A DNA stretch of 64,000 bases from assembly GCF_008704855.1 (NCBI RefSeq), contig NZ_CP023691.1:1302001-1366000 (forward strand), read 5' to 3'. This DNA is from Streptomyces platensis (lineage in GTDB: Bacteria; Actinomycetota; Actinomycetes; Streptomycetales; Streptomycetaceae). The notes beneath the pieces were generated by a model, which was not told the origin of the DNA, did not search any database, and saw only the letters and a program-made list of their open reading frames with translations. Each line of letters starts with the position of its first letter. Within the stretch, counting starts at the first letter, position 1. The position numbers and the translations under genes are program-made. Shown piece by piece: positions 55,359 through 63,557 of the stretch.

Positions 55359-55821
55359 GCAGCACTCAGCATCCGGTGCCTCCGAACCGAAGGCGCGGCC
55401 CGCCGCGGTGCCCGCGGAGGGCGTGACCATCGCCGAGGCGGCCCGCCGCACGGGGGTCAGCGCACACACGCTGCGGTACTACGAGCGGGCCGGCCTGGTC
55501 ATCAGCCCGGTCGACCGCACGAGCGGCGGCCGCCGCCGGTACCGCGAGATCGACCTCAAGTGGATCGTCATCTGCACCAAGCTGCGCGCCACCGGCATGC
55601 CCATCAGGGGCATCCGCCGCTACGCCGAACTGGTCGCCGCCGGACCCGGCAACGAGGCGGAGCGGCTCGCCCTCATGGAAGCCCACCGCGCCGACGTCCT
55701 GGCCAAGCTGGCGGAGACCCAGGAGAACCTGAAGATGATCGACCACAAGATCGATATCTACCGGGGCAGCCTGGCCGCGGGCGACGCCGGCCGGCTCTGG
55801 GCACCCGTCGAGCCCCGTTGA
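55345..55821 (+). CDS. MerR family transcriptional regulator
   Basis: This 158-residue protein has the winged-helix MerR domain near 26-95: VTIAEAARRTGVSAHTLRYY, ERAGLVISPVDRTSGGRRRY and REIDLKWIVICTKLRATGMP. A coiled coil follows (HRADVLAKLAETQENLKMID). The effector region is short with no Cys pairs, so it likely senses a small organic compound rather than a metal. TAGGAT ends seven bases before GTG 55345, so the gene is leaderless. It faces the MFS exporter and should control it, and possibly itself, through the shared operator. Confidence 0.9.
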   Translation: MLEIKQHSASGASEPKARPAAVPAEGVTIAEAARRTGVSAHTLRYYERAGLVISPVDRTSGGRRRYREIDLKWIVICTKLRATGMPIRGIRRYAELVAAGPGNEAERLALMEAHRADVLAKLAETQENLKMIDHKIDIYRGSLAAGDAGRLWAPVEPR

Positions 55822-55844
55822 GCGGCGCGCTGCCCCGGCACCTC

Positions 55845-56858
55845 TCAGTTCGGCAGCCGGACGGGGGCGAGTTCACCGTGCAGCAGTGCCGTGCCGAGCG
55901 GGGTGAGGGCGTGGACGACCGAACCGCCGTCCCGCCGGCTGCGGGCCAGATTGGCCTCGCGCAGGGCGCTCACATGCTCGCTGGCCGAGGGGGCGGAGAC
56001 CCGTAAGCGGCGGGCCAGTTCACCCGTGGTGGCCGGTGCGTCGAGCGCGGCGAGGATACGGGCCCGGGTGCGGCCGAGGAGGGTGGACAGCGCCTGCGGA
56101 TGACAGCTGCGGGTGGTGGCCGGCGCCCACGCCGTGGAGTGCTCCACGGGGTAGACCAGCACCGGCGGCAGGCCGGGGTCGGCCAGCGCGATGGGTGTGC
56201 GCCAGCAGAAGTGGGACGGGATCAGCCGCAGCCCGCGCCCGCCCAGCCGCAGCTCGCGGTCCTGGGGATAGTCGACGTACAGCACCGGTGGCTCCCAACG
56301 GAGCGCCGGGCGGAGGCTGTTGAGCATGCCGTCGACACCGCCCCGGCAGAGGGCGCGGGCCCGGGCACCGCGGTCGGAGTCGACGGTGGCGGCCGCCTCG
56401 GTCCAGTCGGGGGCGATCACCGCGCGGTGCACCTCCCGGAAGGCGCGGGCCAGTTCGTCGAGCGGCTCCCGGCTTCCGGCGGCCAGTGCGGCGGTCCAGC
56501 GCGGGAGCCGGTCCGGCAGCGCGGCCCGCGCCGATTCCGCCGTCAGCCGGACCGGGGAGGTCTCCCGCAGCGCCGCCAGCCCGGCGGCGAGCCCGTCGCG
56601 GGCCGCGTCAGGGGTGAGGAAGTCCGGGAAGTAGCGGGCGTCGGCCGGGGCCAGTGCGCTGATCAGCCGGGCGGCGCGGGTCAGGCCGCGGGCGTCGAGT
56701 TCGCGGCGGGCGCGGGCGCGCCAGGCGCCGTAGACCGGCACCCCGCGCCCCGGTGGGGCGACATGGTGCAGGGCGAGCACGGTTTCCCACAGTGGATCGG
56801 GTTCGGCGGCTATCTGCACCCGCGCGACATCCCGGTCTTCGAAGTGAATACGCAACAT
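55845..56858 (-). CDS. Winged-helix (ArsR-type) transcriptional regulator with large N-terminal domain
   Basis: This is a 337-residue protein. Residues about 1-245 contain ALHHVAPPGRGVPVYGAWRA, ARYFPDFLTPDAARDGLAAG and PPVLYVDYPQDRELRLGGRG, a streptomycete-type sensing domain without a known ligand. About 255-325 is an ArsR-like winged helix (LLGRTRARILAALDAPATTG, ELARRLRVSAPSASEHVSAL and REANLARSRRDGGSVVHALT). Codon 285 in the recognition region is TTA (56004-56006), making it a bldA-dependent regulator candidate. It is not adjacent to an obvious target on its own strand. ATG 56858 begins MLRIHFEDRDVARVQI. Confidence 0.85.
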   Translation of the reverse strand: MLRIHFEDRDVARVQIAAEPDPLWETVLALHHVAPPGRGVPVYGAWRARARRELDARGLTRAARLISALAPADARYFPDFLTPDAARDGLAAGLAALRETSPVRLTAESARAALPDRLPRWTAALAAGSREPLDELARAFREVHRAVIAPDWTEAAATVDSDRGARARALCRGGVDGMLNSLRPALRWEPPVLYVDYPQDRELRLGGRGLRLIPSHFCWRTPIALADPGLPPVLVYPVEHSTAWAPATTRSCHPQALSTLLGRTRARILAALDAPATTGELARRLRVSAPSASEHVSALREANLARSRRDGGSVVHALTPLGTALLHGELAPVRLPN

Positions 56859-57023
56859 GCGGCCCCCGCGGCATGCTCATGACCCTGTGGCCAGGGCCCC
56901 CCGTTCGGGACCTGGTGGCACGGCCCCGCCGCCAGATTGCCGGGTGGGCAACGGGGTGTCCAGGGCGAGTGGTGGCATACCGCCTGCGCGGGTGGTGAAG
57001 CCGGGGAGTGCGCGGCGCCCGGG

Positions 57024-57497
57024 TCAGGCCCCGCTCGCGAGCCGTTCCGCCAGCCGCTCCAGGAACACCCGCTGGCCCGCGACCAGCCGCGTCCGCGCCT
57101 CGTCCGGGCCGCACCAGGCCACCCGGTCGATCTCGGGGAAGGCGGCGAGCACCCCGGAGCCGCGCGGCCACTCCATCTCGAAGGTGCCGGGCACCACCTG
57201 CTCCGGATCGAGATCGCTCTCGACGGCCCAGGCCGTCACCACCTTGCCGCCCGACTGGCGGATCTCGCCCAGCGGGAGACCGGGTCCGTCGGGAGGCGGT
57301 ATGCCCAGCTCCTCCTCGAACTCCCGCCGGGCCGCGTCCCACGCCTCCTCCGGCGGTACGTACTCGCCCTTGGGCACGGTCCACGCCCCCGCGTCCCGCC
57401 GCTCCCACAACGGCCCGCCCATGTGCGCCAGCAGCACCTCGACCCCGGTCGCCGTGCCCCGGTACAGCAGCAGTCCGGCACTGCGCTTCCCGGCCAT
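57024..57497 (-). CDS. Nudix hydrolase
   Basis: This 157-residue protein has the Nudix box GEYVPPEEAWDAARREFEEE, completed by LGI, fitting G-x5-E-x7-REUxEExGU near residues 44-66. SAGLLLYRGTATGVEVLLAH and WTVPKGEY precede it. Such enzymes hydrolyse nucleoside diphosphates linked to other moieties, including oxidised or capped nucleotides. The start lies 5 bases downstream of the DNA ligase stop on the same strand, so the two are coupled and may act together in repair. Confidence 0.9.
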   Translation of the reverse strand: MAGKRSAGLLLYRGTATGVEVLLAHMGGPLWERRDAGAWTVPKGEYVPPEEAWDAARREFEEELGIPPPDGPGLPLGEIRQSGGKVVTAWAVESDLDPEQVVPGTFEMEWPRGSGVLAAFPEIDRVAWCGPDEARTRLVAGQRVFLERLAERLASGA

Positions 57498-57501
57498 GGC
57501 G

Positions 57502-59049
57502 CTACGCGTCCCCGCCGTCGTGCGCGGTGAGCACCGTCTCGACGGTGTCCGCCTCGGCCGCGGTCTTGTCCTCCCGGTAGCGCACCACCCGCGCGAAGCG
57601 CAGGGTCACACCCGCCGGGTACCGCGAGGAGGTCTGGAGCCCGTCGTAGGCGATCTCGACGACGAGTTCCGGACGCACCGTCACGACATGGCCGTCGTCC
57701 GCCACCGCGAGCTCCCGCAGCCGCTCGGTCTGCCAGCCGAGGACGGCGTCGGTGAGCCCCTTGAACGTCTTGCCCAGCATGACGAAACCGCCGTCCGGGT
57801 CCCGCGCCCCGAGGTGGAGGTTGGACAGCTTCCCGGTGCGCCGGCCGTGACCCCACTCCGCGGCCAGCACCACCAGGTCCAGGGTGTGCACGGGCTTGAC
57901 CTTCAGCCAGGCGGCGCCGCGGCGGCCCGCGCTGTAGGGGGCGTCCAGTGCCTTGACCACGACGCCCTCATGGCCCCGGCGCAGGGTCTCGGCCCAGAAC
58001 TCCTCCGCGGCGGCGCGGGCGGCGGGGTCGGCGGGATCGGCGACCACCTGGCGGCGCACCCGCAGCGGCTCGGGGACCAGCCGGGCCAGCTCCGTATGCC
58101 GCTGCTCGCCGGGGAGTTCCAGCAGGTCGCGGCCGTCGACGGACAGTACGTCGAAGAAGACCGGGGACAGCGGCAGCGCGGCCTGCGCGGCGGAGACGTC
58201 CACCCGCGAGCCGAACCGCCCGGCCACCTGCTGGAACGGCACCGGCCGGCCCGCGCCGTCCAGGGCGATCACCTCGCCGTCGAGGATGAAGCGGCCGGCC
58301 GGCAGCTCCCGGGCGAGGGCGGTGACCTCGGGGAGCCGGTCGGTGACCTCGTCCAGGGTCCGGGTGTGGACCCGGACGTCCGGTCCGTCGCGGTGCACCT
58401 GGATGCGGATGCCGTCGAGCTTCTCCTCCACGGCACAGGCCCCGAGCCGGTCGACCGCCTCGGCCACCGACTTGGCGCTGTGCGCCAGCATCGGACCGAC
58501 GGGCCGGCCGACGGTGAGCCGGAAGTCCGCGAGCGCCGCCGGCCCCTCGGCGAGCAGCGCCCGCGCCACGTCCGGCAGCGAGCCCGCCAGCATCACGGCG
58601 CGCCGTACGTCCGCCGCGGGCACCTCGGTCGCGGCGGCGAGCCCTTCGGCCGCGATGGCGTCCAGCGCGCCCTGCCGCACCTCGCCGGTGAGCAGACCGG
58701 TCAGGAACCGCTGCTCCTCCGCCGTCGCCGCGGCGAGCAGCTCCCGGACGAGTCCGCGCCGCTGACCCTGCGCCCCGGCCCCGGAAACCCGCGCCAGGGC
58801 GGTCAGCGCGGCATCCACCTCGCGTACGGTCAGCGTGGCACGGTCCGCGGCCGGCACGGGTTCGCGCAGCACGCTCCAGCCGATCCCGATCCGGCCCTGG
58901 GGCAGCCGTCCGGCGAGATACGGAATGACCACCGGGACATCCTCCGGCGCCGCGGCCCGGAACAGCCCGGCCAGCAGCGCAATCTTCCGCGAACGCGCCC
59001 GGGTGGCGGCGACGTCTCCCGATACCTGTGCGAGATGCGCCAGCAGCAT
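57502..59049 (-). CDS. ATP-dependent DNA ligase (LigB-like)
   Basis: This 515-residue ligase of the mycobacterial LigB type has an N-terminal DNA-binding domain (about 1-180), then the adenylation domain with the nucleophile Lys in CAVEEKLDGIRIQVHRDG (motif I, near residue 211). RFILDGEVIALDG (motif III) follows, with HEGVVVKALDAPYSAGRRGA (motif IV) and AAWLKVKPVHTLDLVVLAAE (motif V). A C-terminal OB-fold region reads LRFARVVRYREDKTAAEADT. It seals nicks with ATP and could act with Ku and the LigD-like polymerase in end joining. ATG 59049 begins MLLAHLAQVSGDVAAT. Confidence 0.94.
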   Translation of the reverse strand: MLLAHLAQVSGDVAATRARSRKIALLAGLFRAAAPEDVPVVIPYLAGRLPQGRIGIGWSVLREPVPAADRATLTVREVDAALTALARVSGAGAQGQRRGLVRELLAAATAEEQRFLTGLLTGEVRQGALDAIAAEGLAAATEVPAADVRRAVMLAGSLPDVARALLAEGPAALADFRLTVGRPVGPMLAHSAKSVAEAVDRLGACAVEEKLDGIRIQVHRDGPDVRVHTRTLDEVTDRLPEVTALARELPAGRFILDGEVIALDGAGRPVPFQQVAGRFGSRVDVSAAQAALPLSPVFFDVLSVDGRDLLELPGEQRHTELARLVPEPLRVRRQVVADPADPAARAAAEEFWAETLRRGHEGVVVKALDAPYSAGRRGAAWLKVKPVHTLDLVVLAAEWGHGRRTGKLSNLHLGARDPDGGFVMLGKTFKGLTDAVLGWQTERLRELAVADDGHVVTVRPELVVEIAYDGLQTSSRYPAGVTLRFARVVRYREDKTAAEADTVETVLTAHDGGDA

Positions 59050-59121
59050 AGGGCCATGGTGCCCCCGCGGCGCCGTCCCCGCTTCCCCTGGCGGCAGCTC
59101 CGCGCCCCGCCCCCGGTGGCG

Positions 59122-60519
59122 TCACGGGGCGAGGTAGGAGTGGAAGAGGTTTTCCGGGTCCCACTGCGCCTTGATCTCCTGGAGGCGGTCCCAGGTGGCG
59201 GGGGCGTAGGAGCGCCGGGCCCGTGCGGGGTCGGCCTCCAGATCGGTCTCGGCGATGTAGTGGCTGCCCTCGCCCCGTGGGTCCGCGGCGGCCATGGTGT
59301 CCCGCAGCCAGCGCGCGTTGTCCTGGTCGCCGGCCGGGTCCTCCCAGACCGCGTAGCAGACGAGATAGGACGCGCCGAGCGGGGCGAACGCCATGTTCCG
59401 CAGCAGTGCGGGTTCCTGGGAGACCGGCTGCACGGGCGAGAGCACCAGGGACTTCCCGGAGGGGGCGTGGGCGACCGCGTCGGCGATCCGGGTCAGCTGG
59501 GTGGCGTGGCTCTCCGGCGACCACAGGGTGTCCGCCGCGTACCGGTGTGCGGGCGGCCAGATGGCCGCCGCGCCCTCGTGCAGCGCGGCGAAGGACACCG
59601 GCGTGGGCAGTTGCCGGGTGACGGCGCATGCGCCGAAGGGGCAGTCGGCGAACGGCTCCAGCGCCTGCCGGGCCTCGTGCTCCGTGGCGGCGAACGCGGT
59701 GGCGGCGACCGTGATCCGGGGCCCTCGGGGAGCGCTGGTGGCCGGGGGGCCGGAGGCCGCGAGGACGAAGGCGGTCTCGACGTACGGCGGGAGGCGGCGC
59801 GCGAGCGGCTCCGCCCACTCCGTCACCTGCCGGACATCGGCCAGCGGGAAGGTGAGGGCGGTCGTCAACACCGAGGCCGGGTGCGGGTGCAGGGCGAGAC
59901 GGAAGCCGGTGACGGCCGCGCAGAAGCCCGGCCCGGCGCCCCGGGCGGCCCAGAAGAGGTCGGGGTGCTCGGTGTCGCTACAGATGACCGTCCGCCCGTC
60001 GGCGGTGACGGCCCGGATCTCCCGCACATCGGCGCAGGACGCCCCCCAGGCGCGGGAGTTCCAGCCGAGACCGCCGCTGAGCAGAAATCCGCCGACCGCC
60101 ACCGTGGGGCAGTGCCCGACCGGGAAGGCCAGGCCGTGCGGGGTGAGGGCGGCGACCAGGTCCTGACCGGTGACGGCGGGGCCCACGGTGGCGGTGGCCG
60201 GGTCGTGGCCCCGGGCGGGCGTGATGCCGCACCGCCGGAGCCCGGAGAGGTCGAGCAGCAGGCCCCCGTCGCGGAGGGGTGAACCGGACCAGTTGTGCCC
60301 GCCGGAGCACATCGCGACCCGCAGGCCCTGGGCACGGGCCCAGGTGACGGCGTGCACCACGTCCGCTTCCGTGGCGGCCCGCACGATGAGTTCGGGGCAC
60401 CGCGGGGGCGTGACCTCGTTCCACACCGCGCCGGTACGGGCGTCCTCGTAGCCGGGGTCGTCCCGCCGGATCAGCGTGCCCTCGATGTCCGCCCCCACTG
60501 CCGGTGCCCGTGGGCGCAT
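59122..60519 (-). CDS. FAD-linked oxidase of the berberine-bridge (BBE) family
   Basis: This 465-residue protein has the PCMH/VAO FAD domain in GLRVAMCSGGHNWSGSPLRD, then GGLLLDLSGLRRC. The His of SGGHNW (near 80) is the usual FAD-linkage site. GGFLLSGGLGWNSRAWGASC and DLFWAARGAGPGFCAAVTGF follow, and the C-terminal BBE motif is WDPENLFHSYLAP. The second Cys linkage of bicovalent enzymes is possibly the Cys of the GASCADV segment. It oxidises an unknown alcohol, sugar or alkaloid-type substrate. The stop lies 72 bases from the ligase start, and the start is 11 bases from the preceding gene. Confidence 0.88.
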   Translation of the reverse strand: MRPRAPAVGADIEGTLIRRDDPGYEDARTGAVWNEVTPPRCPELIVRAATEADVVHAVTWARAQGLRVAMCSGGHNWSGSPLRDGGLLLDLSGLRRCGITPARGHDPATATVGPAVTGQDLVAALTPHGLAFPVGHCPTVAVGGFLLSGGLGWNSRAWGASCADVREIRAVTADGRTVICSDTEHPDLFWAARGAGPGFCAAVTGFRLALHPHPASVLTTALTFPLADVRQVTEWAEPLARRLPPYVETAFVLAASGPPATSAPRGPRITVAATAFAATEHEARQALEPFADCPFGACAVTRQLPTPVSFAALHEGAAAIWPPAHRYAADTLWSPESHATQLTRIADAVAHAPSGKSLVLSPVQPVSQEPALLRNMAFAPLGASYLVCYAVWEDPAGDQDNARWLRDTMAAADPRGEGSHYIAETDLEADPARARRSYAPATWDRLQEIKAQWDPENLFHSYLAP

Positions 60520-60529
60520 CGCCGCCTCC

Positions 60530-61516
60530 TCACCAGATCTGGCCGGTGATCAGGCCGAAGACGCCGATGAACACCACGTAGCAGAGCAGCATCACCGCGA
60601 TACCGGTCACCTGCACCCGGCGGGTGCGGGCCCGGGCGGGCACCAGCCAGAAGGCGAGCGCCCGGTTCACGGTCGGCATCAGCAGCCAGGTCAGTGCGCT
60701 GACGCTCAGCACATTGGAGAGGAACAGCCCGATGTACTCCCGGATTCCGAGCTTCTCCAGTCCGTATCCCACGGTCAGGTTGAGCACCATCACCGTCGGA
60801 TAGAGCGCCAGCAGCACGGACATGGCCTGTTTCCAGTTGGGCGGTGCGCTCCGGTCCTCGCCGTGGTCGAACGAGAACCAGCCGCTGAACGACGAACCCA
60901 CCTTGCGTACGTCGTAGGAGGTGAAGTATTTGCTCCCCTCCTCCAGCAGTTTGCTGCGTACGTCGGAGGTGAGCCAGTCGTCGAGGTAGGCACGCGATTC
61001 GAACCGGAAGACGACAACCCAGTTGTCCTGCACCCCCGCCACCGGCTCGAAGAGCTCGGACCCCATGAAACCCGGCGCCTTCTCCTGCTCCTTGAGCGTC
61101 TTCTGCTGCCAGCTCAGAAACCCGTCCTCGCAGCCCGGCTTCACCTCGTGGGAGATCACGGCCGTGACCGCCTCCTGAGCCGGCTGAGCGGGGGTGCCGC
61201 CCTGGAGAACCTCTTGCGTCGGGGGGCTTTCGAAGAGCCCGTGCGCCTCGTCCAGCAACTCCTGCCGCCGGCCCGAATTCAGCCATGCGGTCAAATAGTC
61301 CATGGCGGAAAAGCGGAATACGGCCACCCATTCATTGGCTTCGCCGGCGACCGGTGGAAATACCTCGGCGCCCACAAAACCCTTGAATTCGCCGGCCGCC
61401 CGATTCACCCGGTCCTGCCAGCGCTGATACTCGTCGGCCCGGCCCTCGCGCACCTTCTGCGAGGTCACAACGGTGGCGTTGAGCGCCGTGGGGTCACGGC
61501 TTGCACGGGAACTCAC
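60530..61516 (-). CDS. Membrane protein with two antibiotic-biosynthesis-monooxygenase (ABM) domains
   Basis: This is a 328-residue protein. Residues about 12-100 (TVVTSQKVREGRADEYQRWQ; FKGFVGAEVFPPVAGEANEW) and about 117-205 (AVISHEVKPGCEDGFLSWQQ; APGFMGSELFEPVAGVQDNW) are two tandem ABM-like ferredoxin folds. About 225-325 contain three or four membrane helices (KQAMSVLLALYPTVMVLNLT; EYIGLFLSNVLSVSALTWLL; VQVTGIAVMLLCYVVFIGVF). This domain set is seen in actinobacteria. It is probably co-transcribed with the downstream BBE oxidase gene, 11 bases away, suggesting a membrane-linked oxidation of a small molecule. Confidence 0.83.
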   Translation of the reverse strand: MSSRASRDPTALNATVVTSQKVREGRADEYQRWQDRVNRAAGEFKGFVGAEVFPPVAGEANEWVAVFRFSAMDYLTAWLNSGRRQELLDEAHGLFESPPTQEVLQGGTPAQPAQEAVTAVISHEVKPGCEDGFLSWQQKTLKEQEKAPGFMGSELFEPVAGVQDNWVVVFRFESRAYLDDWLTSDVRSKLLEEGSKYFTSYDVRKVGSSFSGWFSFDHGEDRSAPPNWKQAMSVLLALYPTVMVLNLTVGYGLEKLGIREYIGLFLSNVLSVSALTWLLMPTVNRALAFWLVPARARTRRVQVTGIAVMLLCYVVFIGVFGLITGQIW

Positions 61517-61620
61517 ATCGAGTAGCCTAGTTCATAGGGGAATTATCGGGCAAATTGGGCATTTGTGCAGTCCGTTCCGCAGAGGACGCTGAGGAATCGA
61601 TGCCGATCGGAGAGTCCGTG

Positions 61621-62187
61621 ATGGAAGACAAAGAACTCCTCGCAGAGGCCGTACGGCTGGCCACGGAATCCGTGGAGAACGGCTGGGGCGGCCCGTTCGG
61701 CGCGGTGATCACGCGCAACGGCGAGATCCTCGCCCGCGGGCAGAACCGTGTTCTGCTGACCGGCGACCCCACCGCTCACGCCGAGATGCAGACCATCAGC
61801 AAGGCCATCCAGGTCCTCAACCCTGAGGCTCCGTCAATCGCCGTGGAGCATCAGAACGAGAGCACGCTGGCGTACGTCGCCCGGCCCGAGGGTTCACCGG
61901 ACCCGCTGCCGGAACGCGCCCGGATGCTCCAGGGCTGCTCGATCTACATCAGCGGCGCCCCCTGCCCGATGTGTATGAGCGCCATCTACTGGTCACGGAT
62001 GGACGCCGTGTACTACAGCTGCGACCTGGAGGACACCGCGCGGATCGGCTTCGACGACTCGTTCCAGTACGAGGACTTCGAGCGGCCCCTCGGCGAGCGG
62101 CGGATCAAGATCGAACAGATCCACCCCGAGCTGGGCGCCAACGCCTATGCGGCGTGGACCAACCGGGCCGACCGGCACGCGTACTGA
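61621..62187 (+). CDS. Nucleoside deaminase (guanine deaminase-like)
   Basis: This 188-residue zinc enzyme of the cytidine deaminase superfamily removes an amino group from guanine or related compounds. Zinc ligands are His in GDPTAHAEMQTISKAIQVLN near residue 54 and Cys-x2-Cys in ISGAPCPMCMSAIYWSRMDA near 117-120, and Glu of H-A-E is the proton shuttle. GGPFGAVITRNGEILARGQN is the substrate-side segment, and a C-terminal FDDSFQYEDFERPLGERRIK resembles guanine deaminases. ATG 61621 is seven bases after GGAGA; ATG 61600 in the same frame (MPIGESV) is an alternative with GAGGA. Confidence 0.9.
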   Translation: MEDKELLAEAVRLATESVENGWGGPFGAVITRNGEILARGQNRVLLTGDPTAHAEMQTISKAIQVLNPEAPSIAVEHQNESTLAYVARPEGSPDPLPERARMLQGCSIYISGAPCPMCMSAIYWSRMDAVYYSCDLEDTARIGFDDSFQYEDFERPLGERRIKIEQIHPELGANAYAAWTNRADRHAY

Positions 62188-62197
62188 CGACGGATCA

Positions 62198-62237
62198 CGG
62201 CCCGCCGCGACGGCACGGTGACCGTCGCGGCGGGCCG
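62198..62237. terminator. Bidirectional terminator, perfect 16-bp stem
   Basis: CGGCCCGCCGCGACGG (62198-62213) and its complement (62222-62237) form a tall stem with an 8-base loop between two convergent genes. Confidence 0.9.
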
Positions 62238-62287
62238 CTACCGCGCCCCGGCCCCCGAGCCGTCCGGACCGAAGCGTTCCGGGCGGC

Positions 62288-63367
62288 TTACTCGTACATC
62301 ACGTACTCCGGCTGCGGCCGGAGGGCCAGTACCTCCTTCGGCGTCATCAGGCGGCTGCCCTCGGCGTCCTCCTCGTAGAAGAGCTTGAAGCCGGTGTGCA
62401 GGCCGTCGGGCAGATCGTGGACGAGCTTGCGCCAGGTCCCGCGCTTCAGGCCGGGCGAGCCGATACCGTCGGCGCTCTTGATCAGCGCCACACCGGGCTG
62501 GGGGCGCAGCGCCGACTCCTCGCCCACGACGGACGTGGCGACCTGGTGGAAGACCAGCGGCTTCTGCGGCAGATCGTGCTTCTCGACCAGGCCGGACAGA
62601 TAGCGGGCGACCTTCGTCAGCTCATGGCCGTCGGTATGCCCGTAGGTGTCGCCCGGTACCTCGCCGGAGCCCATCTCCCACTCCGGGTCCAGGGCGATCC
62701 CCACGTCCGGGTGGACGAGCCAGTCGCGCAGCGCCTTGACCTCGTCGAGCACCGCGGCACGGCCCGGCTGGATGTTCAACAGCAGCAGCCCGCGGCGCTC
62801 GCGCGCCACCCGGTGGAAGCGGCGGATGGTGGCGGCGGGCGTCCGTGAGCGGTACCTGCCGTCCGGGCCGGCCGCGGAATTGGCGACCGTCGCCAGGAGT
62901 TCGAGGACCGGCAGGGGTTCGCGCCCCGCGGCGAAGGAGTGCGCCACCTTCTCCGCCTCGGCGGCCCGCCGCCCGGGGTCACCGGTCCCGAGCCGCCCGA
63001 GCGCCGCGGCGCCGGGCAGGCCACAGAACCCGGCCAGCCGGTATCGCGGGAACAATTCCCGTCCGCCACGCGGGAGTTCCGGGCGGCGTCGCCTCTCCGG
63101 GCGGCCCGGGGACGCGGAGCCGGACGGGCCCGGGGAACCGCTCCCGGCCGACGCGGAGGACCCCGGCCGCCCCGGCGGTGAGGCCCTGGACGCGGAATCG
63201 GCACGTGAGGACGTGCCCGCGCAGGCCGTGAGCAGTCCGAGCCCGGCCGCTGTCGTGACCGCGAGCATCCGGCGCCGGCTCGCGTCCGGCGCGGGTACGG
63301 GGTCGCGGCCCGCCGTCCCGCCCCTGGATATCTCCGTGCCGGTGCGCCCTGACACCTTGTCCGCCAT
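62288..63367 (-). CDS. Secreted lipoprotein of unknown function
   Basis: This 359-residue exported protein has a signal peptide SRRRMLAVTTAAGLGLLTAC with the lipobox Cys near residue 49, followed by a Ser/Pro/Gly-rich linker. The domain from about 105 contains FCGLPGAAALGRLGTGDPGR, ERRGLLLLNIQPGRAAVLDE, RDWLVHPDVGIALDPEWEMG and HDLPQKPLVFHQVATSVVGE. The pattern of alternating acidic and aromatic residues after beta strands suggests a TIM-barrel hydrolase-like fold, but I do not recognise the family. ATG 63367 follows GGAGG; upstream frames are not convincing. Confidence 0.72.
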   Translation of the reverse strand: MADKVSGRTGTEISRGGTAGRDPVPAPDASRRRMLAVTTAAGLGLLTACAGTSSRADSASRASPPGRPGSSASAGSGSPGPSGSASPGRPERRRRPELPRGGRELFPRYRLAGFCGLPGAAALGRLGTGDPGRRAAEAEKVAHSFAAGREPLPVLELLATVANSAAGPDGRYRSRTPAATIRRFHRVARERRGLLLLNIQPGRAAVLDEVKALRDWLVHPDVGIALDPEWEMGSGEVPGDTYGHTDGHELTKVARYLSGLVEKHDLPQKPLVFHQVATSVVGEESALRPQPGVALIKSADGIGSPGLKRGTWRKLVHDLPDGLHTGFKLFYEEDAEGSRLMTPKEVLALRPQPEYVMYE

Positions 63368-63557
63368 GCTGCCTCCGTCCCCCGGCATCCGGCCGTCGAC
63401 CGGCCGCCGGTTGCCTGCGGACCGCTCCGTTCCGGTCCGTGCAGTGCGCATCTCCAGACCCTCCGTGGCAAAACCCGGGGTGGTAACGATCAAGCCAGGT
63501 TGACCGCGGCCGTTCGCGTGCGCCTCGCACTCGGGCCGGTCCGCGTAGCGTGAGTGT

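Noticed and set aside
56857..60282. A 1141-codon plus-strand open frame over the Nudix, ligase and BBE genes
   Set aside because: It mirrors the minus-strand genes; composition is Arg/Gly/Pro-rich without domains.
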